Shown here: one piece after another, positions 16,312-25,697 of the stretch | How positions within the stretch are numbered: position 1 is the stretch's first letter | Layout: every line of letters starts with the position of its first letter | Source: Microlunatus soli | Lineage (GTDB): Bacteria > Actinomycetota > Actinomycetes > Propionibacteriales > Propionibacteriaceae | Direction: 5' to 3' | NCBI RefSeq assembly: GCF_900105385.1 | Contig: NZ_LT629772.1 | Location: 3,286,001 to 3,350,000, forward strand | Length of the DNA: 64,000 nt | Position numbers and translations under genes: made by a program | The notes under the pieces: model-generated | Databases searched by the model: none | Told to the model about the DNA's origin: nothing | The model's input: the letters and a program-made list of their open reading frames with translations, nothing else

Positions 16312-17547
16312 TCAACGATGGTCGACATCGGGTTGTTCGGTCTTCATGAATCGCGCGCCGACCCGGATCATCGGGGCGACCGGGACCCTTCGCAGCAGCG
16401 TGTTGCGAACGATCTGCCGCCAGCCGCCGGGTACGGCATCGCCGATCCGGGCGAGCAGCAGTCCTTGCCGGGCGAGCCGTCGGCACCGTGGCCGTCGAGT
16501 GCGGTCGAACGCGGTCATGGCGTCGCCGAGGTCCTGTCCCGCTGCCACCGGCGCAGCGATCAGCCGTCCGACCTGGACGCCGTCCTCGAGGGCGGTGGCC
16601 GCACCGTAGCCACTGTTCGGCACCATCGCGTGCGCGGCGTCACCGATCAGGACGACGCGGCCCGAGATGTAGCAGGGCAGCCCGCCGGGCAGGTGGTAGA
16701 TGTCGTTGCGGATCAGCTGGTCGGAGCTGGTTGCCGTCGTCAGCGCACGGATCCGCGGCGACCAGGTCGCGAAGTGGCGACGGGCGGCTTCGGCCTCGTC
16801 GTCGACGGTCGTCCCCTCGGGCTGCACGACGTCGCCGTACCAATAGGTCTCGTTGTCGCTGATCCGCAGCGCTCCGAACGACGTCCTCGGCCCCCACACC
16901 TCGATGTAGCGGTCGTCGGTATCGGCGTCCTCGATCACGGCCCGCCAGCTGCTGGCGCCGGCATACTGCGGCCGACCGGTCGGGAAGAGCTGGCTGCGGA
17001 TCGTGCTCCAGATGCCGTCGGCGGCCACCACCAGATCGCACGTCGCGGCCTCGGTACGGGATCGGCGGCGCCACGTCACCACCGCTGGTTCGCTGCCGGG
17101 TCGGCCCGGCGCGACCGAGATCACGTCGGCCCCGGTGAGGCGATCGATCCGCGGGTCATCGGTGCCGTCGAGCAGGACACGGTGCAGCCGCCGGCGATGC
17201 ATTCCCCAGAAGGACGTCAACGACGCCAACTCGGCGCGGTCGGGAAACCGCGCCAGCCACCGTCCACCGGGATCCTGGTAGCCGGCGTGCCGGACGCGAT
17301 GGCCGGCCGCTCGTGCTTGCTCGCCGAGCCCGAGCGCTGCCAGCGCGTTCATCCCGCTGTTGGTCACGCCGAGCCCCGCGCCGACCTCGGAGAACGCCGC
17401 GGCCCGCTCCAGCACCCGCACGGTCCAGCCGGCTCGGGCCAGGGACGCTGCGGCGGCCAGTCCGGCGATCCCGCCGCCGACGACCGTTGCAGTCGGTCGG
17501 GGGGTCGAGGGGTGCCCACCCGGGGGACGAAGGGCGGTGTGGACCAT
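16312..17547 (-). CDS. FAD-dependent monooxygenase (aromatic hydroxylase type)
   Basis: The 411-residue protein has the flavin dinucleotide fold ATVVGGGIAGLAAAASLARA (about residues 20-39), the second FAD motif CDLVVAADGIWSTIRSQLF, and the third, VVLIGDAAHAMVPNSGYGAA. This is the layout of salicylate-hydroxylase/PHBH-type monooxygenases that use NAD(P)H and oxygen to hydroxylate aromatic compounds. ATG 17547 is chosen. An upstream TTG at 17574 lies inside the regulator operator and would add residues not typical of the family. It is divergent from a MarR gene across an 80-bp gap with a 19-bp inverted operator pair, so it is very likely MarR-controlled. Confidence 0.9.
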   Translation of the reverse strand: MVHTALRPPGGHPSTPRPTATVVGGGIAGLAAAASLARAGWTVRVLERAAAFSEVGAGLGVTNSGMNALAALGLGEQARAAGHRVRHAGYQDPGGRWLARFPDRAELASLTSFWGMHRRRLHRVLLDGTDDPRIDRLTGADVISVAPGRPGSEPAVVTWRRRSRTEAATCDLVVAADGIWSTIRSQLFPTGRPQYAGASSWRAVIEDADTDDRYIEVWGPRTSFGALRISDNETYWYGDVVQPEGTTVDDEAEAARRHFATWSPRIRALTTATSSDQLIRNDIYHLPGGLPCYISGRVVLIGDAAHAMVPNSGYGAATALEDGVQVGRLIAAPVAAGQDLGDAMTAFDRTRRPRCRRLARQGLLLARIGDAVPGGWRQIVRNTLLRRVPVAPMIRVGARFMKTEQPDVDHR

Positions 17548-17561
17548 GGGAACCAACTCCA

Positions 17562-17609
17562 GTTGACGTGTCAACTCAAGAATGATCCCGCTTGAGTTGA
17601 CACGTCAAC
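17562..17609. promoter_or_regulatory. Double MarR operator and divergent promoter
   Basis: GTTGACGTGTCAACTCAAG (17562-17580) is perfectly repeated in inverse at 17591-17609 around AATGATCCCG. Each arm contains its own near-palindrome TTGAC-GT-GTCAA. On the + strand, TTGAGT (17592-17597), an 18-base spacer and TAGCGT (17616-17621) lead to ATG 17628 after 6 bases, suggesting a leaderless marR mRNA repressed by its own product. Confidence 0.75.
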
Positions 17610-17627
17610 CCGGTTTAGCGTGGCGGG

Positions 17628-18110
17628 ATGCCGGACTCTCCGTGGCTCACCCCCGCCGAAGAGCGCGCGTGGCGCGGCTACATGCTGATGCACCCGCTGG
17701 TCGATCTGCGGATCTCCCGGGACCTGAGCCGCGACTCCGGTCTGTCGATGGCCGACTACATGGTGCTGGTCAGCGTCTCCGAGGACGCCGACCGGCAGCT
17801 GCGACTGGTCGAACTGGCCGAGGTGATGCTCTGGTCGAAGAGCCGACTCGGTCATCATCTGGACCGGATGGTCGCCCGCGGGCTGGTGCTACGCCGACAG
17901 CTCCCGACCAACAGCCGGGCCACCGTGATCGAGCTCACCGAAGCCGGTTGGGCTGCGATCCGGCAGGCCGCTCCGCTGCATGTTCGGTCGGTGCGCCGCC
18001 ATCTGCTCGATCTGCTCAGCGCCGATCAGGTGGCTGCGCTCGCCGACATCACCGAGACCGTGCTGGGGCAGGTCGACGGGGTGCGACCGGACGCCGACCG
18101 GTCGGACTGA
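17628..18110 (+). CDS. MarR family transcriptional regulator
   Basis: The 160-residue protein has the MarR winged helix: LSMADYMVLVSVSEDADRQL, then LVELAEVMLWSKSRLGHHLD as recognition region, and the wing RRQLPTNSRATVIELTEAGW (about residues 85-108). It is transcribed away from the flavin monooxygenase and probably senses an aromatic ligand degraded or detoxified by that enzyme. Two inverted TTGACxxGTCAA sites overlap its promoter, consistent with autorepression. Confidence 0.9.
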   Translation: MPDSPWLTPAEERAWRGYMLMHPLVDLRISRDLSRDSGLSMADYMVLVSVSEDADRQLRLVELAEVMLWSKSRLGHHLDRMVARGLVLRRQLPTNSRATVIELTEAGWAAIRQAAPLHVRSVRRHLLDLLSADQVAALADITETVLGQVDGVRPDADRSD

Positions 18111-18133
18111 ACCTGTGCCGGGTCCCGGACGGG

Positions 18134-18349
18134 TCAGCCGGTCTTGCGGCGGAACACCCTCTTCTCGCTGACCGGGCCGTGTCCGTGTTCGGTCGGATGC
18201 GGGTCGGAATCCACATGGTCCTCGCCCTGGCGGCCCTGTTTGGCCTCCAGGGCCTCCCGGAACCGACGCTTGGTGGCTTCCTGAGCTGATTCGTTCCGGC
18301 CATCGTTCTCTGGCCCGTTGCCGGCGGCGTTGTCGGTGTCGGAAGTCAT
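18134..18349 (-). CDS. DUF5302 small protein
   Basis: The 71-residue acidic-then-basic protein begins MTSDTDNAAGNGPENDGRNE, has the conserved KRRFREALEAK helix, a His/Gly linker, and ends KRVFRRKTG. This matches DUF5302, a small actinobacterial family of unknown function. ATG 18349 is used; it is divergent from lysS. A much longer frame continues upstream on this strand but is only the antisense of lysS. Confidence 0.75.
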   Translation of the reverse strand: MTSDTDNAAGNGPENDGRNESAQEATKRRFREALEAKQGRQGEDHVDSDPHPTEHGHGPVSEKRVFRRKTG

Positions 18350-18463
18350 GGGGCCATTGTTGACCACCGGCGGGGCAGCACGCCAGCGATATGCCCGGGT
18401 CGGGATGCCGACGCGGATATCGGAGTGCGTGCCCGTCGGTGCGATCGCATAGGCTTGCCCGCT

Positions 18464-19984
18464 GTGAGCGAGGAGGAGTTCGGTAGCGAAGCGGATCAGG
18501 CCGAGGTGTCGGAGCAGACCAGGATCCGGCAGGAAAAGCGCGCCCGTTTGCTGGCGAGCGGCACCCAGCCCTATCCGGTGTCGGTGCCCCGGACCCACTC
18601 GCTGCAGCAGGTCCGGCAGCAGTGGGGCCATCTGACGACCGGCGAGGAGACCCAGGACCGGGTCGGCGTCACCGGCCGGGTGGTCTTCATCCGTAACACC
18701 GGCAAGCTGTGCTTCGCCACCCTGCAAGAGGGTCTGACCCAGGACACGTCGGTGACCCGGCTGCAGGTGATGCTGTCGCTGGCCGAGGTCGGCGAGGACG
18801 CACTCGCCGCCTGGAAGGCCGATGTCGACCTCGGCGACTACGTCTTCGTCGAGGGTCGGGTGATCTCGTCCCGTCGGGGTGAGCTCTCGGTGATGGCCGC
18901 CGACTGGCGACTGGCCTCCAAGGCGCTGCGGCCGATGCCGAACCTGCACAAGGAGCTGTCCGACGAGACCCGGGTCCGGCAGCGTTACGCCGACCTGACC
19001 GTGCGGGAGGCGGCCCGGGACATGGTCCGCAACCGAGCCGCGGTGACCCGGAGCGTCCGAGAGAGCCTGCACGGCAGCGGTTTCGTCGAGATCGAGACGC
19101 CGGCGCTGCAACTGGTGCACGGCGGCGCGCACGCCCGGCCGTTCGGGACCCACATGAACGCCTTCGACATCGACATGACGCTGCGGATCGCGCTCGAACT
19201 GTTCCTCAAGCGGGCCGTCGTCGGCGGCGTCGAGCAGGTCTACGAGATGGGCAAGATCTACCGCAACGAGGGCAGCGATCACACCCACGCGCCCGAGTTC
19301 ACGATGCTGGAGTTCTACCAGGCCTGGGGCGACCAGACCTCGGTGGCGGAGCTGACCCGCAAGATCATCATCGATGCGGCTGATGCGGTCGGCAAGCGAC
19401 AGATCGAGACCGCCGACGGTGTGATCGACCTGGACGGCGAGTGGACCTGGCTGTCGGTCTATCCCGGACTGTCGGCCAAGCTGGGCGAGGAGATCACGCC
19501 CCGGACCGACCTGCAGACCTTGATCAAGTACGCCGAGGCCAACCAGGTCGAGGTCGACCCGGCCTGGGGCGAGCAGAAGTTGGTGATGGAGCTCTTCGGC
19601 GACCTGGTCGAGCCCGATCTGCAGCAGCCCACCTTCGTCTGCGACTATCCGCCGATCGCGCAGCCGCTGGCTCGCCCGCATCGCAGTGATCCGGATCTGA
19701 TCGAGGCCTGGGATCTGATCATCGGCGGTGTCGAACGCGGCACCGGATTCAGCGAACTGATCGACCCCGTGATCCAACGGGAACGGCTCGTCCAGCAGTC
19801 ACTGGAGGCGGCCAACGGCGATCCGGAAGCGATGCAACTGGACGAGGATTTCCTGTCTGCCTTGGAGTTCGGCGCCCCGCCGATGGGCGGCGTCGGTCTG
19901 GGCATCGATCGGCTGCTGGCCCTGTTCTACGGCGTCGGGCTGCGGGAAACTATCTTGTTCCCACTGCTGAAGCCGGAAGGCTGA
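18464..19984 (+). CDS. lysS: Lysyl-tRNA synthetase, class II
   Basis: The 506-residue protein has an N-terminal OB-fold anticodon-binding domain (about residues 45-165; GVTGRVVFIRNTGKLCFATL) and a class II catalytic core. Motif 1 is HGSGFVEIETPAL, motif 2 includes VYEMGKIYRNEGSD and HAPEFTMLEFYQAWGD, and motif 3 is GLGIDRLLALFYG, ending RETILFPLLKPEG. HGGAHARPFGTHMNAFDIDM is the lysine-type active-site region. It charges tRNA-Lys with lysine in the cytosol. GTG 18464 is chosen since upstream codons are antisense-like. No panC, clpC or lsr2 neighbours are present, so it could be a second copy. Confidence 0.9.
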   Translation: MSEEEFGSEADQAEVSEQTRIRQEKRARLLASGTQPYPVSVPRTHSLQQVRQQWGHLTTGEETQDRVGVTGRVVFIRNTGKLCFATLQEGLTQDTSVTRLQVMLSLAEVGEDALAAWKADVDLGDYVFVEGRVISSRRGELSVMAADWRLASKALRPMPNLHKELSDETRVRQRYADLTVREAARDMVRNRAAVTRSVRESLHGSGFVEIETPALQLVHGGAHARPFGTHMNAFDIDMTLRIALELFLKRAVVGGVEQVYEMGKIYRNEGSDHTHAPEFTMLEFYQAWGDQTSVAELTRKIIIDAADAVGKRQIETADGVIDLDGEWTWLSVYPGLSAKLGEEITPRTDLQTLIKYAEANQVEVDPAWGEQKLVMELFGDLVEPDLQQPTFVCDYPPIAQPLARPHRSDPDLIEAWDLIIGGVERGTGFSELIDPVIQRERLVQQSLEAANGDPEAMQLDEDFLSALEFGAPPMGGVGLGIDRLLALFYGVGLRETILFPLLKPEG

Positions 19985-19999
19985 CGGGGTAGCTGACCG

Positions 20000-20431
20000 A
20001 TGGACGGCGAGCACACAGCGGGAGCGGGCGGACCGGTGCCGGACGGTTCGGACCCGGTTGAGCTGGCGCACTGGCTCTTCGACCGGGCCCGGGCCGGCGA
20101 GGCCGAACGGCTGGCCGCCTACATCGAAGCCGGGATGCCGGTCAACCTGACCGATGCCCACGGCAACACGCTGCTGATGTTGGCGGCGTACCACGGTCAC
20201 GCCGCGGCCGTGTCCACCCTGATCGAGCGGGGCGCGACCGTCGATGCGCTCAACGATCGTGGCCAGACGCCGTTGGCCGGCGCGGTGTTCAAGGGCTATG
20301 GCGATGTCGTCGAGGTCCTGATCGCCGCCGGTGCCGACCCTCGCGCGGGGACCCCGTCGGCCTGGGACACCGCCACCTTCTTCGATCGGCCCGATCTGTT
20401 GCAGACGCTGCGGACGGCCAAGCCGCACTGA
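20000..20431 (+). CDS. Ankyrin repeat protein
   Basis: The 143-residue protein contains three ankyrin units: PVNLTDAHGNTLLMLAAYHG, TVDALNDRGQTPLAGAVFKG and a last ADPRAGTPSAWDTATFF (about residues 48-135). It lacks a signal peptide and is probably a cytosolic protein-protein interaction module. It follows lysS by 15 bp and is probably cotranscribed. Small ankyrin proteins of this sort are often linked to stress enzymes, but no partner can be named from this locus. Confidence 0.85.
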   Translation: MDGEHTAGAGGPVPDGSDPVELAHWLFDRARAGEAERLAAYIEAGMPVNLTDAHGNTLLMLAAYHGHAAAVSTLIERGATVDALNDRGQTPLAGAVFKGYGDVVEVLIAAGADPRAGTPSAWDTATFFDRPDLLQTLRTAKPH

Positions 20432-20500
20432 TCATCGCGTCGGTGCCACCGACTGCTCAGAAGTACTATCCCAACAGGAAAAGGAACGTGACCCGCAACG

Positions 20501-21025
20501 GTGCGAAACGGTGAGCTGAGTTCAGCACATCAAGATCAATTGGAGCATGATCGTTTCCGGGTGGTGCCGGCGGCGTACGTGATCCTGAGGCGCGACGATC
20601 AGGTGCTGCTGCAACTGCGCAGTAACACCGGCTACCGCGATGATCATTGGGCGATGGGCGCTGCCGGCCACGTCGAGCAAGGCGAGTCGGTCTTCCGGGC
20701 GGCCTGCCGAGAGGCATTCGAGGAACTCGGCGTCGAGGTGGAGGAATCCAATCTGCAGCCGGTCACCGCGATGCACCGGACCAACCGGGATGCCGACCGG
20801 CGCAACAACGGTATCGACGAGCGCGTCGACTTCTTCTTCAGCACCGAACGCTGGAAGGGCAAGCCGCGGACCATGGAGCCGGAGAAGTCCGCCGGACTGG
20901 ACTGGTTCGCCCTGGACGAGTTGCCCGAACCGGTGGTGCCGCACGAACTGGCGGTGCTGATGGCGCTACGGGCCGAGTTCCACGGCAGCGGCGACGTGCC
21001 GCGGATCATGAGCCACGGTTGGTGA
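20501..21025 (+). CDS. NUDIX hydrolase
   Basis: The 174-residue protein has a complete Nudix box, G-x5-E-x7-REUxEExGU, visible as GHVEQGES and ACREAFEELGV (about residues 55-77), after the strand AAYVILRRDDQVLLQLRSN. Nudix enzymes cleave nucleoside diphosphates linked to another group. The context IDERVDFFFSTERWKG with GLDWFALDELPEPVVPHE resembles the MutT/8-oxo-dGTPase or broad NTP pyrophosphohydrolase group. The start is GTG 20501; AGGAAAAGGA lies somewhat far upstream (16 bases), so the start is tentative. Confidence 0.87.
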   Translation: MRNGELSSAHQDQLEHDRFRVVPAAYVILRRDDQVLLQLRSNTGYRDDHWAMGAAGHVEQGESVFRAACREAFEELGVEVEESNLQPVTAMHRTNRDADRRNNGIDERVDFFFSTERWKGKPRTMEPEKSAGLDWFALDELPEPVVPHELAVLMALRAEFHGSGDVPRIMSHGW

Positions 21026-21105
21026 TCGGCTCCGTTCACACGGATTTTCCTCACCGGTCGCCATCCGGTCTTGTCAATTGTTGACCTGCACGCCACAGTG
21101 AGCAG

Positions 21106-24100
21106 GTGACTCAGCCATCGTCTCGACGGCCGGCGGCTCGCCGGCTCACCATCGCCCTGCTTGCGCTGACCGTTCTCGGGACCGGTTGGCTGCAGGCGCC
21201 GGCAGCCCGGGCCGACCCGGCGACTGCCGACGCCCGGGAGCTGCCCGGTCTGGACCGCGCCGACTCGGTCTATCGCCAGCAGCGGCAGACCTCGATCGCG
21301 CCCGGACTCGACCTGACCTCGTTCCAACGGCTGCAGCCGGGTGGCTGGGTGACCGGCCACGTGATGACGGCGGACCTGTCGACGCCCTCGCTGTCCCTCG
21401 ACGTGGCCGACGGCGGCACCGTCTCGGGGTCCAATGCGACGGTCGGCGACTTCGCCACAGCCGACAGCAGGGTGGTGGCCGCGGTGAACGGTGACTACTA
21501 CGACATGAACGCCTCCGACGCGCCGATCGGCACCGACATCTCCAGCGCCGGGCTGCGGACCGCCGGTTCGACAGCGCGCGAATCGCTCACCCTCGCGGGA
21601 GGCAAGGCGGCGATCCGCCAGTTGATGTCGGGTGCCTCGTTCCGGGTCGGCGACAGCAGCACCGACGTCGGATCGGTCAACTCGCCGACCTTCGCGGCGG
21701 ACTCGGTCGGCCTGTTCACCTCGGTCTGGGGCAGCTACCCGATCTCTCGGCTGTTCCCCGCCGACGAGCCGGTCCGGGTGGTACGGATCAAGGACGGCGC
21801 CGTCACCGCCGTCTCCGACGACCGCAGCACCATCGGTACCGCCGAACCGGTCCCGCAGGGCACCTCGGTGCTGGTCGGCCGCGGCGCCGGAGCAGCGAGG
21901 CTCGCCGACCTGACCGTCGGACGACGGGTCGACCTGACGGTCAAGGCCAGTGCCGATGTCGATCTGGCGGTCGGCGGCAGCCAACGGCTACTGACCGACG
22001 GCAAGCCGACCGACGAGGACCAGGTGACCGCCGGTCGCACCGCGGTCGGCGTCAGCAAGGACGGCAGCCGGCTCTGGGTGGTCAGCATCGACGGCCGGCA
22101 GGGCGATAGCCACGGGATGACGATCCAGGAACTTGCCGCGCTGATGGCCGATCTCGGCGCCTGGAACGCGCTCAACCTGGACGGCGGCGGGTCCACCACC
22201 CTCGTCGCCCGGCCCGCGGGCGGTACCGAACCGACCCTGATCGACCGGCCGTCCGACGGCGGTCAACGCAAGGTCTCCAACGCCCTGGTGTTCCGCTCCA
22301 CGGCATCCTCCGGAGCCTGTGGCGGTGTGACCGCGCGGCCGGCCCTGCAACCGGCCGCCGGGCTGCCCGCCGACGGCGCGGACCAGCTGCTGATCGGCCT
22401 GTCCCGCACCGTCACCGGTTCCCGGGTGGACGGCGATCTGGCCGCCCGCGCCGGGGGCGGCCGGTTCGGCGTCACCGGCCCCGAACTGCGCACCGTCGAC
22501 CTTGATCATCATCGGACCACCGACGATCTGGTGGTCCGTGGCCGGTCCACCGGCACTACCGCTGTCAGCTACACCGCCGACGGCGACCGGGTCCGGGTCC
22601 CGCTCACCGTGCACGGCCGCCCCGAACGGCTGGAGTCATCCAGTCAGGTGCTCTCGATCCCGTCCGCTGATGCCACCGGCTCGCTCACGCTGACCGCGGT
22701 CGACGGCGACGGCTACCGGGTGCCGGTGGAGAACTCCGATGTCACCGTCGACGCCGGCGACGGGATCACGGTCGACCAGGACGGCCTGTCCGGGTTCCTG
22801 GTGACACCGACGGGCAGCGACCTGGTGTCCACCACGATCACCTTCGCCGCGGCCGGACGCAAGATCACCGTCCCGGTCACTGTCGGTTACCACGAGTCGC
22901 AGCTGGCCGACTTCGCCAACGCCGGCTCCTGGACCTTCGCCGCCGACCGGGCCACCGGGTCGGTCGCTGCGACCGACGGTCCGGATGGCAAGCCGGGGCT
23001 CGGGCTGGACTTCGACTTCAGCACCACCACCGCCACCCGCGGCGGCTACGCGGTGCCGGCGGAGCCGATCGCGGTGCCCGGACAGCCGCAGGCGTTGGCC
23101 TTGTGGATCAAGAGCACCGGCAAGGGCGAGTGGCCGCGGCTGATGATCAACAAGGGCGACGGAACCGTCACCAACCTGGATCCCGAGCAGGGCGCCAGCA
23201 ACCCGATCATGACCTGGAACGGCTGGCAGCAGGTTCGGTTCCCGGTGCCGGCCGGCACCCCGTACCCGATCTCGTTGACCAAGATCAGATTCATGGAGAC
23301 TCGGTCCGATGCCTCCTACACCGACAAGGTCGCAATTGCCGATCTGACCGCGCAGGTGCCGCTGGACGCCGAGCAGCCGGAGCAGACCTGGCCGCAGGAT
23401 GGCAGCGTGATCACCAACGGCACCACCGAACACAGTCGGCAACGGATCGCGGTGATGAGCGACACCCAGTTCGTCGCCCGCGATCCCGATTCGCCGATCG
23501 TCGCGGCCGGTCGCCGGACCCTGCGCGAGATCGTCGCCGCGAAGCCGGATCTGCTGGTGATCGACGGTGACTTCGTCGACGAAGGGTCGCCCGCCGATCT
23601 TCAACTGGCCAAGAAGATCCTCACCGAGGAGGTCGGCGACACCATCCCGTACGTCTATGTCCCGGGCAACCACGAGATCATGGGCGGCAGCATCGACAAC
23701 TTCACCGACGTCTTCGGCCCGGCGGCCACGCATCGCGATCTCGCCGGCACCAAGATCATCACGCTGGACTCCTCCTCGGGCAACCTGCATCCCGGCGGGT
23801 CCACCGAACAGTTGCAGATGCTGCGTGACCAACTGGAGCAGGCCGCCGACGATCCGTCGATCACCGGGGTGCTGGTCTTCAACCACCACCCGGTCGACGA
23901 TCCGCTGCCGGACAAGGCCTCTCGGCTCGGCGACCGCTACGAAGCAGCGGCGTTGGCGCGGCAGTTGGCGGCCTTCACCGCCGAGAGCGGCAAGGCGATC
24001 GCCCAGGTCAACGGCCACGTCGGCATCTTCTCCACCGACGCCGCCGGCGGCGTCACCCGGACCACCAACGGCAACTCCGGCAAGAGCCCGAGCGGCTCGG

Positions 24101-24504
24101 CGGCGCAGGGCGGCTTCACCGGCTGGACGATGCTCGGGCTCGACCCGGCCGAGGGCCGGATCGGTCGGGCGCCGCGGCCGGGTGCCCGATTGGACTGGCT
24201 ACGGATCGAGACCAAGGCTCGGGTCGACGAGCTGACCCTGACGGCACCGGCAACCCTGCGGCGCGGACAGACCGGGACGGTGACCGCCGAGATCACCCAG
24301 GACACCGACCGTACGGTGCCGGTCGGCTGGCCGGTCAGCGCCCAGTGGTCCGGCCGGCAGGTGCGGATCGGTGATCAGCACGGACCGGCGGTGATCGCCT
24401 TCGACCCCGACAGCGGAAAGGTCACCGCCCTGCGGCGCGGCACAGCGACCCTCTCGGTCCTCGTCAACGGCGTCCGCCGCAGCGCCACGATCACCGTCGC
24501 CTGA
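21106..24504 (+). CDS. Secreted phosphodiester glycosidase (NAGPA domain) fused to metallophosphoesterase
   Basis: The 1132-residue protein has a signal peptide (cleavage near ARA-DP, residue about 36). A NAGPA-type phosphodiester glycosidase domain follows (about 85-400; VVAAVNGDYYDMN, RTAVGVSKDGSRLWVVSIDG, NALNLDGGGSTTLV). Beta-sandwich regions come next (about 420-760), and then a calcineurin-like phosphoesterase (about 780-965) with IAVMSDTQ, VIDGDFVDEG, VPGNHE, VFNHHPVDDP and NGHVG. A final Ig/Big-like segment follows. NAGPA domains cleave sugar-1-phosphodiesters; together the two domains could strip capped phosphoglycans such as teichoic acids outside the cell (inference). The first metal motif has Gln (DTQ) where His is common. 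The start is GTG 21106. Confidence 0.85.
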   Translation: MTQPSSRRPAARRLTIALLALTVLGTGWLQAPAARADPATADARELPGLDRADSVYRQQRQTSIAPGLDLTSFQRLQPGGWVTGHVMTADLSTPSLSLDVADGGTVSGSNATVGDFATADSRVVAAVNGDYYDMNASDAPIGTDISSAGLRTAGSTARESLTLAGGKAAIRQLMSGASFRVGDSSTDVGSVNSPTFAADSVGLFTSVWGSYPISRLFPADEPVRVVRIKDGAVTAVSDDRSTIGTAEPVPQGTSVLVGRGAGAARLADLTVGRRVDLTVKASADVDLAVGGSQRLLTDGKPTDEDQVTAGRTAVGVSKDGSRLWVVSIDGRQGDSHGMTIQELAALMADLGAWNALNLDGGGSTTLVARPAGGTEPTLIDRPSDGGQRKVSNALVFRSTASSGACGGVTARPALQPAAGLPADGADQLLIGLSRTVTGSRVDGDLAARAGGGRFGVTGPELRTVDLDHHRTTDDLVVRGRSTGTTAVSYTADGDRVRVPLTVHGRPERLESSSQVLSIPSADATGSLTLTAVDGDGYRVPVENSDVTVDAGDGITVDQDGLSGFLVTPTGSDLVSTTITFAAAGRKITVPVTVGYHESQLADFANAGSWTFAADRATGSVAATDGPDGKPGLGLDFDFSTTTATRGGYAVPAEPIAVPGQPQALALWIKSTGKGEWPRLMINKGDGTVTNLDPEQGASNPIMTWNGWQQVRFPVPAGTPYPISLTKIRFMETRSDASYTDKVAIADLTAQVPLDAEQPEQTWPQDGSVITNGTTEHSRQRIAVMSDTQFVARDPDSPIVAAGRRTLREIVAAKPDLLVIDGDFVDEGSPADLQLAKKILTEEVGDTIPYVYVPGNHEIMGGSIDNFTDVFGPAATHRDLAGTKIITLDSSSGNLHPGGSTEQLQMLRDQLEQAADDPSITGVLVFNHHPVDDPLPDKASRLGDRYEAAALARQLAAFTAESGKAIAQVNGHVGIFSTDAAGGVTRTTNGNSGKSPSGSAAQGGFTGWTMLGLDPAEGRIGRAPRPGARLDWLRIETKARVDELTLTAPATLRRGQTGTVTAEITQDTDRTVPVGWPVSAQWSGRQVRIGDQHGPAVIAFDPDSGKVTALRRGTATLSVLVNGVRRSATITVA

Positions 24505-24511
24505 GACGGCA

Positions 24512-25666
24512 TCAGTCCCGGCCGAACAGCGACGCGACGGCGCCGATCACACGCAACACCTGGACGATGATCACGAGGGCTTGCAGGACGGCGATGACGC
24601 CCTGCAGGGTGCTGCCGAGGCTGCGCAGGTTGTGCGCAGTATCGGCGGCGCCTCCCAGGTGCTCGAACTCGCGGGCCCAGGTCCCTTCCTGTCCGAACAA
24701 GATCGCGTACGGCAGCAGTCGTTCGGTGAGGACGTAGCGGTCCAACGCGGACTGGGCGACGGGATCACCGGCGGTCGGCCGGGACTGGAGGCCGAGCGCT
24801 ACGCCACCGGGGGTGAGTCCGCCGGCGCTCGTCCGCAGCGCACCCTGCGGAGACTGCAGCATCCGGAGCCGATCCTGCTCGGCCATCCCGATGTAGGCCC
24901 GCAGCCCCGAGAGCTGTCGCCGCAATTCCACACCCTGGTCGGTGAAGCGCAGCAGCGGCGGAGGTGCGAGCATCAGCACCCCGAACAGGACGGCGATGTC
25001 GACCAGCACCACAACGGCTCCGATCCATTCGTCGTTCATGATCGCGCCCAAGATCAACACCAGGCCGGTGACGAGGGCGGCCAGGAACAGCAGCGACAAC
25101 AGCACCAGGTGCACCGAGTTGGCCCGCGGACGGGTCCATCCGTCGGCCGCGAGCCGGCTCCGCGCCCGGTCGAGGAATTTCGGCAGGTTGCGGCTGCGGT
25201 GCCAACGGAAAGCTCCGCGACCGCGGAAGAAGATCACCCCAGGGGCCTCCTCGGCGGACCCGACGACGATGCCCACGGCACGCAACGCCCGCAGATATCG
25301 GCGTTCTCGTCGTCCCCGCAGCTGTTCCGGCTGGAGAGCTCTGATCAGATCGTGTTCCTCGGCCGTGAGCTGGGCCCCGGGCGCCACCTGGAACGCGACG
25401 GGTCGGCGACCTCCCCGGACCGTGAGCAGCCGAGCCTTGCCGCGGACGGTCAGGTCGATGATCGCGGCGGTCAGCACGCGACGGTCGGCACGCACGGCCA
25501 GACCGTGCTCGACGATGCTGCCGCCGCGCGGTGGTAGGTACTCCACGACGATCGACGGTGCGAGCCGGTGAGCGGCCAGTCGCGCGATGCCGACGATCAA
25601 CATTCCGATGAGGGCCAATCCGGCCCCGATGAGCAGGAACCCAGCAATCGCGGAAGGGTCGGACAC
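24512..25666 (-). CDS. DUF2207-like membrane protein, C-terminal type
   Basis: The 384-residue protein has an N-terminal membrane helix, a soluble winged-helix-like part with AAIIDLTVRGKARLLTVRGG, two more helices (about 195-250), then FTDQGVELRRQLSGLRAYIG, LTERLLPYAILFGQEGTWAR and a hydrophobic tail. The L-x-G-L-R-x-Y-I and L-P-Y-A-I-L-F-G blocks are typical of the C-terminal half of DUF2207 predicted membrane proteins. The usual N-terminal extracellular beta domain and signal peptide are absent. It is convergent with the NAGPA fusion gene (7-bp gap). Function unknown. Confidence 0.65.
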   Translation of the reverse strand: MSDPSAIAGFLLIGAGLALIGMLIVGIARLAAHRLAPSIVVEYLPPRGGSIVEHGLAVRADRRVLTAAIIDLTVRGKARLLTVRGGRRPVAFQVAPGAQLTAEEHDLIRALQPEQLRGRRERRYLRALRAVGIVVGSAEEAPGVIFFRGRGAFRWHRSRNLPKFLDRARSRLAADGWTRPRANSVHLVLLSLLFLAALVTGLVLILGAIMNDEWIGAVVVLVDIAVLFGVLMLAPPPLLRFTDQGVELRRQLSGLRAYIGMAEQDRLRMLQSPQGALRTSAGGLTPGGVALGLQSRPTAGDPVAQSALDRYVLTERLLPYAILFGQEGTWAREFEHLGGAADTAHNLRSLGSTLQGVIAVLQALVIIVQVLRVIGAVASLFGRD

Positions 25667-25697
25667 GTCCTCAGATTACCGGGCGAGGAGGTCGTGA

